NCBI GenBank assembly: GCA_916613615.1
Contig: OU744721.1
Span: 52,276,747 to 52,340,746, forward strand
Length of the DNA: 64,000 nucleotides
Source: Steromphala cineraria
Taxonomy: Eukaryota; Mollusca; Gastropoda; Trochida; Trochidae
Reading direction: 5' to 3'
The notes under the pieces were generated by a model, which ran no database searches, was not told where the DNA came from, and was given only the letters and a program-made list of their open reading frames with translations. Shown here piece after piece: positions 1-13,809 of the stretch (position 1 is its first letter; every line of letters starts with the position of its first letter). Position numbers and translations under genes: made by a program.

Positions 1-339
1 CGTCATATATCACATCAATGGTCTTACTTACACAGAACAAGAGCTACTTAAGGGTGTCTATTTCATCAATGACAATAGTCAGTTAATGTGTTGTCTTCTG
101 TATCAATAACATCATTTGTGGGCAAATATTATTGTGTTTATACCTACCATTTGAACCATAGTCATTATCATTATAATACTCTGTGTAAATATTCACATCA
201 AAATCTTTATCATAAAATTCTGAAATGTTGAATCTTTGTATGGTTATTAAATCATGTATCTGAATGCTTGAATATATTCATGTTGACAATAATAATCATT
301 TTTAATGATAAATGAAAACAATAGTAAATCTCAATTGGC

Positions 340-1045
340 CATGGTTACACAAATTAAAGGTGCCTTCAATGGGATTTGAACCCAGGCCTTTGACATGATA
401 GTCCACTTTGCTAACCAACTACACTACAAAGTCATTTGGTCAGTGGCTGAACTTGTACAATTTTAGGTTCCTTTACCCAGATTTGAACCCAGGCAATTGT
501 CATGAAGCTAACCAGTACACTGGTCAATCTTTTAGTCAGTGACTGACCTATGCCAATAGTGGGTCAATTTTAGGTGCATCAACCATAATTCAAATGGAGA
601 CAATCGTACAGCTGGGTAGAGTGCAATGTGGATTCAGTGCCCTATAACACAACTACAAGGCCATGGTTACAAAAATTTAAGGTGCCTTCAATGGGATTTG
701 AACCCAGGCAAGAGAGTCCACCGTGCTAACAACTATACTACACAGCCTATCATTTAGTCTGTGACTGACTCATGCCAATGGTGAGCCAATTTTAGGTGCC
801 TCTACCAGGATTTGAACCCAGGCCATTGTCATGAAGATATCCACAACAGTCAATCATTTAGTCAGTGACTAAATTATTCCAATGCTGGGACCATTTTAGA
901 AGCCTCTACCAGGATTTGAACCCAGACCATTAACTTAATTAGATGCCATTGTGGTAACCACTACCAACTGTGCTCAACAGTTTCCAAGTTTCTGAATTAC
1001 TAAGCTAATTCAACGCTGGGTCAATCAAACTTTTGAACTCGGTCA
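340..1045 (-). repeat. Tandem tRNA-like units (SINE-head array)
   Basis: Read on the minus strand, the motif CCTGGGTTCAAATCC, an RNA polymerase III B-box type sequence, occurs near 370, 479, 693, 808 and 909. A weaker copy lies near 1031. Several copies are preceded at the right distance by an A-box-like TAGTTGGTTAGC or TAGTTGTTAGC. Between them a segment reading GTCAGTGACTGA plus TAGTGGGTCAATTTTAGGTG on the plus strand recurs with a spacing of 100-215 bases. The units are tRNA-derived but diverged, and none folds as a clean tRNA. Confidence 0.6.
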
Positions 1046-2033
1046 TGCTCAATTGACTTTTACAGTCCAGTTAACATAAGCAATTAAAATCAATGCATAG
1101 TGACAAAGTTAAGACTGAGCCAGGTCAACCATAAGTTGGTTCAACAATGGCAAGCCATTTTATTACCTAATTGAAATCTTGTTTACTGTATTCCTTTTCT
1201 ATGACAAAGAGACAAAATGTTCTAGATGAATTCATTTTGTTTATTGATGTTTCAGAGAACTTGCTTTTTTCTTCATTGGATGGCGGTTGGTAATAACAAA
1301 ATGTCTTTTGAAGAGTATTTAGAAGAATTAAACAACAAGATTTCCAGATAACAGCTCCTTTATTGTGTTGTTTCAATTTAGTCTGAGTCAGGGAGCTACA
1401 CTAGAACCCTGTTTATTTCATATGGTTGCAGGAAAATTTTAAAATTTACAATTTAAATGTTGATAAATATTGAATATGATTAGATGCAAAGTTAGTTTTT
1501 TTTAAGAATATCAAGAAATTTTGCACATTTGATTGAATGGGAAACCATTTTAACAAATGCTCTCTTAATAATTTTGTTAGTACCAGGGGCCTTTAAAATG
1601 CTGAGGTTGGCATAAAACATAACTCACCACCTTTCATATTTACTCTTGATAAACTTACACAACACTGACGTCAGTTTATTGAAAATATTGATTAATGTAT
1701 TAGAGAAAATCAAAACAGGTAATTGAATTACACCCAAATAGGCTGCCTATTAAACCTGCGCATGACTCACTCACTTTGTTAAGACTTTGTTAACTTCAAA
1801 CTTTTTCACATTTAAAATTAACATTTCATAATTAATCACAAAAAGATTAGTTTATATAATCCAAATAGCCATATTTTTCAAAATATCAACATGTGTTGCT
1901 TATTTGAACAAATCAATATTTTTAGTTTTTCATGAATGTATTTATATAAGTACAAATAGGATGAAGCAATTATCTTTCAAGCTTGTTCATTGCTGGAGAT
2001 AATACGGGACAAAATAAGTTATGAAAATATAAC

Positions 2034-2370
2034 TTTAAAGGGGCAGTATCAGTAGTTTTTAGGGGAAATATAAGGTGATGTCAGGAAAATGTAAATAAAT
2101 GTTTCAAATTGAAAGGCAATTTTTTTTAAATAAATGAAGCAGTAATAAATCAAAAATAGAATGTTACACTAACTGAATTGAAGGTGTTCACACAAAAATG
2201 GTCACCAATGGACTTTATGTGAAGCTTTCCAATTTGTACTCTGACTATTGATGATTGGTTTGTGCAATGATATGTCGACACTATCAAAATAAAACATTTA
2301 GCATTAACGTACAATTATCAGTGAAAAATTGAAAATATTTTTTTTTTAAACGTGCTTCTGCCCCTTTAAT
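2034..2370 (+). mobile_element. TTAA-MITE copy A
   Basis: Starts TTAAAGGGGCAGTATC and ends CTTCTGCCCCTTTAA. Inside are family landmarks shared by all copies: AAGGTGATGTCAGGAAAATG, AAGGTGTTCACACAAAAATGG, GATGATTGGTTTGTG and CATTTAGCATTAACGTACAA. It encodes no protein. This copy is more diverged internally than copies G, H and I. Confidence 0.85.
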
Positions 2371-3654
2371 GACTTAATGTACCAGGTAGTTGAAAAAGGC
2401 ATGTTAATCATTAATAATTTCAAAATTTTAATTGGCCCTTACTAATTCTGTTCAGTTTATATAAACATGGATTTCATGAATTTTACACTTTTATATGCTC
2501 ATGATAACAGCACAAATTGACCGTTGTCCACTTAACCTACATTCACACCTGTAAATGATTGACGCAATTGTCACACCTGTAGGATGAATATCACAATCAG
2601 TAACATCATTTCCTTAATAACCTGTCATTCAAAATGTACACAATATATTTCAAGTGTCATACAGTTAATGATATTTATCAAGCCTGCTATTGTGATATGT
2701 ACATATTTTCATAATTTTTTAAGATAGGCTTTACCTGTCAATCCAAATATATGAAAGCAATTAATCAGAATCAAGGTATGCTTACATATATTTTTTTTCA
2801 AACTTTTTTTTCAACATTCGTTATTTCCATATTCCCATCTGTAGTTAGTTATATCTTCTGAATTGATCCTCTAATAATAGATCCCATTGATAACTTTTAC
2901 CATAAAAATTGGTAAAATCTCTTTGAAAGTTAATCTTAAAATACATATAATTAGTTATTATTGTATTCTAGTTATGGAAAAACCATTGTCTGTCATTTGA
3001 AGAGAAGGTTATTTTGTAAATATCTTGTAGGAAGAATGGGATTTTTTAAGCTATTTCAAAAATCCATTTGTCTGTCAAATGCTGATTGACAGTTCAGCAA
3101 TGTCCTTTTTACATGTTAAGTTTGTCCTTAAAGTCAGCTAAACATTTCACGAGAAAAGAGATTTATCCTATCAATGAGTCACTGAATACCATTTTCAGTC
3201 TCAAAAGAAACTTCAATTACACTTAAGTAATTGAATGGCACATTATTCATAAATATATCAATTTCCTCTTATCATCCTTATAGCAAGACTTCTAAACAAA
3301 CCAACATACTGCCCACGTCATAAATAGCATCTAGGTTATCATTAGATATGACATATATATAATACATATATAAATCATCTTTTTATGAAATGAATAATTC
3401 ATATAAATCCAGCTCCATAACCCAAATATTGAGCACTCAACAAAACTGCTACAAGGCTAATACAAACAAAACCAGATAGGTCTATATGATTTCAGGAATG
3501 TTATCAATATATACAAGTGTCAGTAAATATATGCTAATCTCATTGAAAATTATTTACATTTCTTATTAAGTAAGTATATTAGTGCATTTGCATTTCTAAA
3601 TATCTAACAACCAACCTTTCACAAAAAGTCACAAACTCAGGATAAAGTCTTTAG

Positions 3655-3835
3655 TCTTTTAGTTTAGAATTATTTGGTGTCTCTACATATTTCAAACCCA
3701 GGGCTTTTGGTTCAAAACAGATTTGCATGGGATGGCATAAATATAATAAATCTTTGGTCTCTAAAAAGTTTCCATACCAGGGCCTTTGGGTCCCAAAAAG
3801 ATTTAATCGGATGGAACGGATATAGATTTTGTGTC
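3655..3835 (+). repeat. Diverged tandem duplication of about 85 bp
   Basis: Two neighbouring stretches share the order GGTGTCTCTACATATTTC or GGTCTCTAAAAAGTTTCC, then CCAGGGC(T/C)TTTGG, then (A/T)CAAAACAGATTT or CCAAAAAGATTTA, then GGGATGG or GGATGG. No coding potential is apparent. Confidence 0.45.
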
Positions 3836-3839
3836 CACA

Positions 3840-3905
3840 GTAGACAGAGTGAGATTCGAACTCCAGACCTCTCAGAAAACATGATAACCAATGCACCATC
3901 TTCTA
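3840..3905 (-). repeat. tRNA-like SINE head
   Basis: The minus strand has an A-box-like GATGGTGCATTGGTTATCA (3901-3883), followed about 25 bases later by a B-box GAGTTCGAATC (3861-3851). The spacing fits a tRNA-derived pol III promoter, but the stems do not form a canonical tRNA. It is probably a decayed SINE. Confidence 0.5.
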
Positions 3906-4224
3906 TCAAATAAAACATTTCCCCTAATCATAACCTGATTGATTGCAATGGACGACTTGACACCTCCATGTCAAAGTCTGTACAGAGCATTTAAGTCTTA
4001 TCGTGGTAACCATTTCTCATTTCCACGTACATTGATGTAGATCGAATGAAAACGCCAATCAAAACATTTACACTTATTGCCGTTTTACTTTTATTGATGC
4101 GGACTAACTGGCTACTAAACAGTCTTCATGGTCAATCATTTAGATGCCATTACGCCTTTGCGTTTCTCCCAATCCTTCCATTACCGGGATTACATTAGAA
4201 ACCGACGCTTCTAGTCGTACAGCT

Positions 4225-4760
4225 CAGCATGCAAGCTTGCTCAACACGCCGATATGTACATGAAACCAATGTCGAAATGAACATCGATATCAACATACTG
4301 GGGAAATATACATGGTCATTAGTCATGATATGGACATTATGGAATACAGATAGCTGTTCATTTCATGATGTTATCACTTTTGCAATGAACAATGCATTAC
4401 AGTTGAAATGAACATCAATAGCAACATACATGGTTTATAGTCATGATATTGACGTGACATAAGGATTTCTGAAATGCATTTCATGACGTAATCACTTGGA
4501 AATAAACATTACAGTCAAATGAACATCGATATCAATATACTGGTGATATGTCAACATGCATTGTTGATAGTGATATTAACATGGATTTTAGGAAAACCTA
4601 ATTGTACTTCAAGAAATAATCATTCTTGAAATGGACAGTCGAAATTAACATTGATATCAACATAGGAGTCACGATATTGACATGACATTTAGGAACACAA
4701 TATGTATTTCATGATATGATTACTTTGGAAATGAACATAAGGTAAAAATATTGATGTTAA
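4225..4760 (+). repeat. Degenerate 110-130 bp tandem repeat
   Basis: The core AAATGAACATCGATATCAAC, or a close variant, recurs near 4275, 4407, 4517 and 4632. It is followed each time by variants of CATACTGG, GTCATGATATTGAC and TTTCATGACGTAATCACTTG. The frames are not conserved between units, so it is non-coding. Confidence 0.6.
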
Positions 4761-6479
4761 AGCTATCAACATCAGAGCTGGTTGTGAAACTGGTTGTACT
4801 TATCAATATTGATATTTCTATAGGGCCATGGTCCAGATGGGCTTTGGAATATAATTACTGACCTTTATAGAAAAACAATATTTTGTAAAATAACGAAAAA
4901 ACATCGCTTTTACATATAACATGGACAAATGTAACATAAGAATATTTATGAAATGGACAACACTAGAGGGGAAATTAACATCAATATGTTTATGTATTGA
5001 CGTCACATGTAAAAACAGTAGACTATTGATGTTATGCTATGAGCAGGCAGGTAAATACGAGCCTCGCCCTTTTCTATAACGAGCTTACCTACTTATTAAT
5101 CATGTACATCATTATCTCCGACTGGAAGAATTAAGAAAAAAAACGCTGATGATAGATGAATGAAATTGTCCTTAGTAAAACTAGAGTACAAAACTAAAGA
5201 TTTATTTCATTTGGGGAGATTTGTTCACACACATCTTACTCATTGGTTCATTATCATCATTATCATTATTATGATTATCATTATTGATTCTTCCACCCCA
5301 GATATCCTGGAGTCAATAAACTGAAAATCCTCTCAGAGCTATAAAAACAGTGAAATGAAGAATAGATCCTTGTTTTGAAAACAAATCCTGCCATTGATTA
5401 ATAACTAAAGTGTTCAATAATTCCATTACACAGATCCACATTTTCAAATGTCCAACATGTCTATTTAGAATCGGTCAGTTTTCTGTATCAAATGTCTGAT
5501 TTTCTAATCGGTCAATCTGGATTCAGAATCAGACATGTCCAGCAACTAGATAGATTTCTGCATCCCTTTTACTTATATATCCATTTTTTTTTCATTTTTG
5601 AATATTGTTAAAGTTATCGAAATATATTATATATCATATGTTATATATGACAATTTACTTGCGTCCATTCACTTTTGCAAGTGTACATGCATAATAATGT
5701 TGTCCTTGACAAACATTTTAACCGTGTTTGGCTCATTGAATATTGTCTCTGAAATACCTAAATAATTCTGTTTCAGTATCAATTCATCATAGTATCAATT
5801 CAATATTTTTCAACTCTTATATATCTTGTAAAATTAGAATTTACCAAACATTAAGAGAGTTATTGTTAAGTGATACTTGAGCAATAAATCTATCTTCAAT
5901 CATGTCGGTGTCACTAGCGTCATGTACATTTCATGTATATTTCATGTAGGTATTGTATGTCTATACATCAGCCTTGTAACTTACTGTTATTTCATCATGT
6001 TGTAATGCATAGCTATCATCGCATATCAAATTGCTAACACAAAGTTCATACTGTAGTAAGGCTTAACAAACATTTACATTAATATTCATGAAGATACATT
6101 TATCTATCATGTTCCTTATATCAGAACATATCAAACATTTGTTGTTGTTTTATGCTTTATAATATTTTCATCAGACAAAGCATGACAAAAATGTATGCCA
6201 TGTCATTAAAATATCTACTAATCTATTTCCTCTATCACAAAGAATCAATTAATCAATTATTTATTCATAAACAAGTTTCAACTTTCGACTTCAAAGAAAA
6301 TGATACCTTTTTAGATTATGATTTTACTTTAAATTAACAGCTTATTGCAGGAAAATTTCATGTTGATTTGAATGTTTATTGTGCATGTCAGTACAATTGA
6401 TGTATATTTACAGTACTGTAGTGGATGATGTGCTTCTTAATTAATCATGTTCATTTCTATCAACAAAGACTAGTAACTC

Positions 6480-6960
6480 TTTTACTTTAGTCTGCATATA
6501 TATATCCTGTACATTTCAAGTACATATATACATCATGAACATTTCTATCAATAAACTCTAGTAGGCCTTCAATAGGCCTGACCATACCATGTTCATTTTA
6601 AGTACGATATGTATGATTGGCCTACTCATACCATGTTCATTTGACCTACACATACCATGTTCTTTTCAAGTACTGGTACATATGTTCATTTGACCTACAC
6701 ATTTCATGTACAATTCAAGTACATATGTTCATTTGACCTACACATACCATGTTCTTTTCAAGTACATACGTTCATTTGGCCTACTCATACCATGTTCATT
6801 TGGCCTACACATACCATGTTCTTTACAAGAACATATATGTTCATTTGGCCTACAAATATCATACATTTTAAGTACATATGTTCATTTTGCCTACAAACAT
6901 GTACATTGCAAGTACATAACATGTACATTTGGCCTACAAATATCATATACGTCTTCAGCG
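6480..6960 (+). repeat. Minisatellite, unit about 44 bp
   Basis: The phrase TTCATTTGACCTACACATAC followed by CATGTTCTTTTCAAGTACAT recurs near 6637, 6683, 6728, 6771, 6796, 6841 and 6884, with diverged copies from 6480. The open frames across it arise from the repeat and are not evidence of a gene. Confidence 0.75.
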
Positions 6961-7184
6961 CATATCACATCGGTTTCTATCAATAAACACTGGTAATCCG
7001 TCAGGTCACAAGGCGGTCAGCCCAGCGGAGAGTATGGGTCAACTCATCCATCTACCTAGCTCCTGATGTCTTGTCCAGCTGCTTTCTACATGGTCAGCCC
7101 TTACTGACCAACTGGACATGGCAATTAGACTAGCTGCCAACTGTCAGCTCGCTTTCTGGATAGGCAATCTGTTATGATTGGTGT

Positions 7185-7690
7185 AGATGGATAATCTGTG
7201 GAGTCATTTCATAATTATCATTTTATATAAATAAAAAAATGTGTTAAGGGGTGAAGTTTATCTCATTTTGGATAATTTGTGGGTGATTAAAGAATTATCA
7301 TTTACCATAATTGTTGTTGTAAGGGAAATGACATATCTTTTTTGGATAATCTGTGAGATATCAATACAGAATTATAATAAATATTATTTTTGTTTTAGGT
7401 TAAATAAGTTATATTGTTTTGATAATCTGTCAAGCGTCATTACAGGATTATCATTTAGCATAGATAACATATTATTGTTGGGGGGAAATAACAATTCTTT
7501 TTGGATAATCAATGAGAGTCATTTATGAATTCTCATATATCATTTACCATAATTGTTGTTGTAGGGGAAATAGCATATCTTTTTGGATAATCTGTGAGGG
7601 GTCATTACAGAATTATCATTTAACATCAATAACAAAATTGTTGAGGGGGGAATAACATCTTTTATTTGATAATCTGTGAAACACATTTAT
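7185..7690 (+). repeat. Minisatellite, unit about 80 bp
   Basis: TTGGATAATCTGTGAG, or a close variant, recurs near 7189, 7269, 7344, 7420, 7503, 7584 and 7668. It is followed by AGAATTATCATTTA and a TTGTTGTAGGGGAAATA-type segment. Seven diverged copies. Confidence 0.75.
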
Positions 7691-8732
7691 AATTAGATGT
7701 TAGAATTAGTGAAGTAAAGAGAATTCATCCCTCTTTGTGATCTATGCCATACTCTTCGATACCACACATATGGGGTTTGATGAGAGTTATTGCCTTTATT
7801 CATCATTTTAAGATTATATGATTAATATGGATTGGCTTAACTTATTTTGTATGATCTGTAGATATCATTCAGGATGTGTTTTGGCAAAATAATATATTGT
7901 TTAGGAAACAGATGTATAAGGATGTAATGTTGTTTTTAAATGTCATTTTCAGTTTTTATTATTTCTTCCTCATTATTGTTTTTAAGCAAAATGATAATAA
8001 TTAATTAAAATTTAAATTTCAATCATTATAAGCAGTCACAAAATATCTTTCAAGTGTGAGGTCCACAACTTCCTCCCAAAAGAATTATAAAAAAACTTCT
8101 CCCACAAAAATATAAAGTCAAGTTTCGAATTGCCTTACAAACTCAAAACAAAGCTCTTGCAACACCATTGCAAAAACAGAGATTATCCCCAAAAAATTTG
8201 GTAAGATGACACATTCCAAAGTGGCGAAACAAAGAATGTTTATGAATTGCAAAGTAAGAAATGACAAAATGGCTGCTTGATTGTCGATCTACTTCATCGC
8301 CATCTACTGATGCACGCTTTATCTGCTCTGCTGTTCCAGCTATAATCTGGCAGTAAAGTCTCGCTGCACGCTAACGCTATCATATCTCAGGCCATCATAA
8401 TGCGATGAACGGAACATATGTCAAACGATCTACTCCATTACCGTTTGCTCCATATATATTCCTGTCTCAATTTTCTATTGTTTGTAACCCAATTATTTAA
8501 AAAATAGTTACATTGTCAGATGAAGAACATGATTAATATTATCAAATTATTTGAAATTATTTAGACGAAAGTGCACATCATGGACTCAAATAAAAACCTT
8601 ACTATGCTATAGCTATGCATTTATAAAGTTGTTTATTTCATAAATTTAAATTTTCAATTCTAAAATATATTTGATTTGTTGAGAAAATCTAAATTCATTC
8701 ATGCAGCTTTAATTTTAAATGAATCACAGCTG

Positions 8733-8852
8733 TAATCATCATCATCATCATCAAAGGCATCTTCATCATCATCATCATCAAAGGCATCATCATCATTATC
8801 ATCATCATCATCATTAAAAGCATCATCATCATCATCATCATCAATAGCAACA
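8733..8852 (+). repeat. Interrupted (ATC)n microsatellite
   Basis: Runs of ATC are interrupted by AAAGGCATC and AAAAGCATC. On the minus strand it reads as a Met-rich open frame, an artefact of the triplet. Confidence 0.9.
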
Positions 8853-10839
8853 GTAACATATCAATGGTTGAATGACGATAAATGTTATCATCAATCTTCA
8901 TGTGTGCCAATGTAACAATTCACTGTTCCCAAATGTTTTGGAAACAAGTTTCATTCCTATATCAAGAAAATAATCCTTAATCCTAAAATAATCATCAAAT
9001 AGTAGCAACATGAAAGTCATTTGCTATTGACATCATAATCAGTATAATGGTATAATCACATTACTGCTAAAAATATCAGTACTTCAATCATTATGCTACA
9101 TCATAACCATAAAATACATCAATAACATGATAATCATAATTTTTAAACGAACAACATTACATCTATGATGTTGTTGCTGATACCACAACTTAATTATTTA
9201 AAATCACATTCATTGAAGAGTGAACCTGCTCAATGTCAAAGACGTTTTATCTTTATTGATAATTATTATTTCATCATTAGCATAATATTCATTTATCAAT
9301 TTGCAACACTTAATCTCAAATTTTTGGTGATATTCTCTCTAATATTAACATAAATATAATCAGTAATAAAACACAATCCTCACATTTACATCAATATCAT
9401 AATTGTCAGTAATATGTTAAATCATAGTTCAGTTCTTTAATCCGTATAAATGGTCATGAGGCCATTAAGAGCATATAAGATAAATAATTTAACTTATGTT
9501 ATACCATAATCATAATATTCATCAGTAGTATATTAAAGACTTTAAGTACATCATTAACATAAGTACTTCATACATATTCATACATAACTATCGAACCAAT
9601 TTAACCCTTTCACTCGATCCTAGTCAGAAATCAGGCTAAAAAATAGGTCCTGAATTCTTAGGATTGAAAGCTTAAGGTATAAAGAGAAAAATCTATATGA
9701 TAAAAAGTGACAACAGACAACATTTGGTGTGAGACAACGACAACATAGTGTGTGATGTGCTCTCTAACAAAGTTCATCAAATACTGCATTCCTTGAAACT
9801 AACTATCGTTCACACTTCGCATTTACAGACGAAAGCAAGTCTAGAGAGCTATAACATCAAAATGGTGAAATGGCCGAGGGCTATGTGAAACAAGATGGAC
9901 GTACATATAAACTTGATATTTGCAACTTTGACGTGTCATGTATCACAATTAACTGCGTGGAGATTTTAAATGAGTGGTACAAAATTAAATTGCAATTTTG
10001 TGATGTCATATCCCATTTGTGTGTGTGACGATATCAAAGTATTACAAATCATAAATATTATAATGAGTGATGTATCTTAACCTATCACGTGAATGTCTAA
10101 GGACTAAATTGTGAGAAATCAAAATTTTTAATATAAGCAGTTTGGATATATCATAACAACAATTTATTGTTTCATAGTGGCTAAAACGAAACACTTAATA
10201 TTTGCACTTTCAAAATTCTGCATCAAGATTTCAAACTGCTAAATCAATTAATTTAAATATTTGCAATTTCCATGTGCAAAAATCAAAATTAACTTCATGA
10301 TGATTTTTAATCACTACAGTGTCACAAATACATATTCAACTTGCAAATAAGATTTATGATTCTCAACATACTTCATGATGATTTCAAAAGTATCACAGAT
10401 CAAATATATTTTATTTGCAGTTTTGATATGTCATGTATGACAATTTATGCTTTACTAAATGACTCATCTTTTGTGTAGGGTGAAACATCGCAAGACTTTC
10501 CATGGAAAGTGACTTTCTTAGCTGATTTATCTATTCTGTTAAATGTCACATTAAATTTTTGCCGTTGGCTTTGTTTCGTGTTATTTCAAAATATTTGTTG
10601 TCATCGTTACAATGTTAATATGTACATTATATAGATGTAATGTTAAACGTCTGTAGAACAACAACATATTGTAGTCAAGACTTTGTCTTTTGGCTTTGGA
10701 TCATATTGAATTTAAAATCTTCATTAACAAATAAATAATTGCAATGCTCTACCTTTACTGAAACTGTTCAGATATCTTTATTGAATTAATAAATGGAATA
10801 AAAGGTTTTTCTTTCTCCTTAACTGAAGATATCACAGCT

Positions 10840-11345
10840 CCATGTATACAGAAATCTGTTAACTCACGCTCTTCTCAAAAAGGTATATCAAAAGTCTGCT
10901 GTTTACTGAAATTTGTATAGACCTTTATTGAGAAATAGAGAAATGAAAGATCATGTATTCAGAAATCTGCACTCTTGCTCTTTCCATCTCTATAGAACAG
11001 AGATATCAAAATTCAGTGTATACAGATCTTTGATCATTAATTGTCACTCTACAGAGTGATAACAACTCACTGTTTACAGAAATCTGCTAGATCATTTATT
11101 GTCACTCTACAATGATATCAAGGCTCACTGCTTACAGAAATCTGCTAGATCATTAATTGTCATTCTACAGAACTATCAAAACTCACTGTTTACAGATCTT
11201 TGATAGATCAGTAATTGTCATTCTACAGAGAGATAAATACTCACTGTATACAGAAATCTGCTAGATCATTAATTGTCACTCTACAGAACTATCATAGCTC
11301 ACTGTTTACAGAAATCTACTAGATCATAAACTGCTACTCTACAAT
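10840..11345 (+). repeat. Minisatellite, unit about 58 bp
   Basis: The unit reads roughly CTCACTGTTTACAGAAATCT, then GCTAGATCATTAATTGTCA, then a TCTACAGAACTATCA segment. Good copies lie near 11067, 11128, 11187, 11243 and 11300, with weaker copies back to 10840. Confidence 0.75.
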
Positions 11346-11399
11346 TAAACATTACAATACCACAGAAATGTACAACTTGTGAAACCATATGTTAGTTGA

Positions 11400-12400
11400 C
11401 ATTCTGTATAATAAAAGCAGTTGCCCACTCGAAACTTACTCCAGTCTGTTAAGAGGCTCAACATTTAAGCAAAACCACAAAATCCTAGATCTGACAATTA
11501 TTTTCATACCAAAGGACCAAAAGCTTCATAAAGTCTACAACATTACTATCTCAAATATAACCCTTCAACTTCAGCAGTTACCATACTCTAAGCGTACTCC
11601 AGACAGTTAAGAGGGTCAACAATTAGGCAAACCCACAGACCCCTTCCAAAAAGCCTAGATCTGACACTGTTTTTAATACAAGATCCACAAAGCTTCATAC
11701 AGTCTACATTACTTTCTCAAATGTAACTCTACAACTTCAATTTTTGCCTTTCTTAGCTTACTCCATCTAGGCAAAACCAAAGACAAGACCACATAACCTT
11801 AAAAAAAAACTAGATCCTACAGTGTTTTAATACAAGGACCAAAACGCTTCGTGCAGTCTACAACATTACAATTTAAAATGTAACTCTACAACTTCAGTTG
11901 TTGCCTTACTATAACTGACTCCAGTCAGTTAAGAGGGCCAACATATAGTCAAAACCACAAAATCCTAGATATGACCCATTTTTAATACAAGATCCACAAA
12001 GCTTCATACAGTCTACAACATTACTAGCTCAAATATAACTCTACTGACTTCAATTGTTGCCTTACTAATCTTACTCCATTTAGGCAAAACCAGAGACAAA
12101 ACCATGGACTCTTCCAAAAAATCCTGGACCCAACAGTGTTTTTAATACAAGATCCACAAAGCTTCATCCAGTCTACAACATTACTATCTCAAATGTAACT
12201 CTACAGACTTCAGTTGTTGTCTTACTCTAAGCTTACACCAGTCAGTTAAGAGGGCCAACATATAGTCAAAACCACAAAATCCTAAATCTGACGCATTTTT
12301 AATTCAAGATCCACAAAGCTTCATCCAGCCTACAACATTACGATCTCAAATGTAACTGTACAACTTCAGCATTTCCCACACGTAGCTTACTCTACTTAAT
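11400..12400 (+). repeat. Minisatellite, unit about 158 bp, six copies
   Basis: The landmark AAGCTTCATACAGTCTACAA recurs near 11521, 11691, 11842, 11998, 12158 and 12315. Each copy is followed by CTCAAATGTAACTCTACAAC, a TCAGTTGTTGCCTTAC-type segment and AGTTAAGAGGGCCAACA. No conserved reading frame. Confidence 0.8.
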
Positions 12401-12419
12401 AAAACAATCTCCCAGCTTT

Positions 12420-12720
12420 ACGATATACATCACTGTCAAGCGGCGAGCGTCGTGAAGTGACTGTCGTGTAACCTAGTGCCGTCACGTCTTGTCATGTCGC
12501 TCACAAGCCTCACCAACTCTCAACCCTCCCTTTTATTACACCTCCGAACCGAGCTGGCAAGATTTATAATCATGTCTAAAACAAAGTCACTTTGAGTGAC
12601 CGTGTCTCCATATTGTAGCAACTTATCCTAGTGTATGGCAGTCATAACTCAATAAGTTAGTCCGCTGGGGCAAGCGCCATCTTCTACACTGAGGCTTCGC
12701 ATCTCCCGAGAACCCTTATC
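12420..12720. other. Unique, less AT-rich island inside the PKC intron
   Basis: This 300-base stretch stands out between two repeat blocks through several CpGs (CGGCGAGCGTCGTG, CCGTCACGTC). Read on the minus strand it also has GAAGATGGCGC, a YY1-like site, and TAATAAAAGGGAGG. I found no open exon with splice sites. It could be a regulatory element or an alternative first exon; neither is shown. Confidence 0.3.
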
Positions 12721-12832
12721 AGCTTAAATGAGATGCACACTAAGAAATTTGGGAATAATTTCTCTTTAAATGGAGAGCTAATTTGAATTTGTTTTAGAAT
12801 TTTTTTTGTAATGTGAAACTTGAATGAGAGGA

Positions 12833-13045
12833 CTGGGAAAATGGATGTACTATGGGAAATGGAAATACTATGGGGAAATGGATGTACGATGGGGAAATGG
12901 ATATACTATGGGAAAATGGATATATGATGGGAAAATGGATATACTATGGGAAAATGGATATACTATGGGAAAATGTATACACTATGGGAAAATGGATATA
13001 CGATGGGAAAATGGATATACTATGGGAAAATGGATATACTACTGG
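12833..13045 (+). repeat. 19-bp minisatellite
   Basis: The unit GGGAAAATGGATATACTAT is repeated about 11 times with point changes. Because 19 is not a multiple of three, each translated frame cycles through three peptide phrases, so the short open frames across it are artefacts. Confidence 0.95.
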
Positions 13046-13809
13046 TGATTTGTCATTTATCAATTTTATTAAAAAATTCATCTCAAATATGAATATTTTA
13101 AAACTTTTTTAATCATTACACTTTTTGGTTTCCATAAATCAAACTACAAAATAAACATTTCATAAACCTTTAGAGGGCGAAGCTTTTTTTTTCTCATTAC
13201 CTTTTTTCAGAGTAATATTACTTGAAACTTGTTTCACATTTTTTATCATTTATTTCTCCTCTGGTTATGAGGATAAATCCAACTGCAAAATAAACCTTCC
13301 ATCAAGGCCATTTCAAGGGTAATACAGAATTCCAAAATAGACCTTTTTCAGTAATATTTCAAAAAATCAAACTAAAGTAAAAGACCACAATAAAGCTATC
13401 GTCAACAGTATTATCAAAGGGAGGGTAATGATCTACTATTACACAGCAGACTTTGGTTATATTCACCACAGGAGGTTAATTAATGAGATGAATAATTCAA
13501 AACTTGGCAACCTTAAGTGTTAAGTAATAAATCTTTCAGTGACAGTACCAACTTGCGAGAAGGATATATATATATAATACATCTATCGCTCAGATTTTTC
13601 ACTACGTATAATCAAAGTGTTTGTAATCGACTCTTGATTTTGTCAGCTAACATCAGTTTCAGATGCAATGTTCTAAAGAATGTCTTAGAAAATAATCAAA
13701 TTGTCTCAACAACAAATAGATTTCATGTAATGCAATGACAATATGATACAGCAACATATGGGTAGTGTTCTTTATCCTGTTGTAATCAATCAAAAAAAGA
13801 CATATTTCA

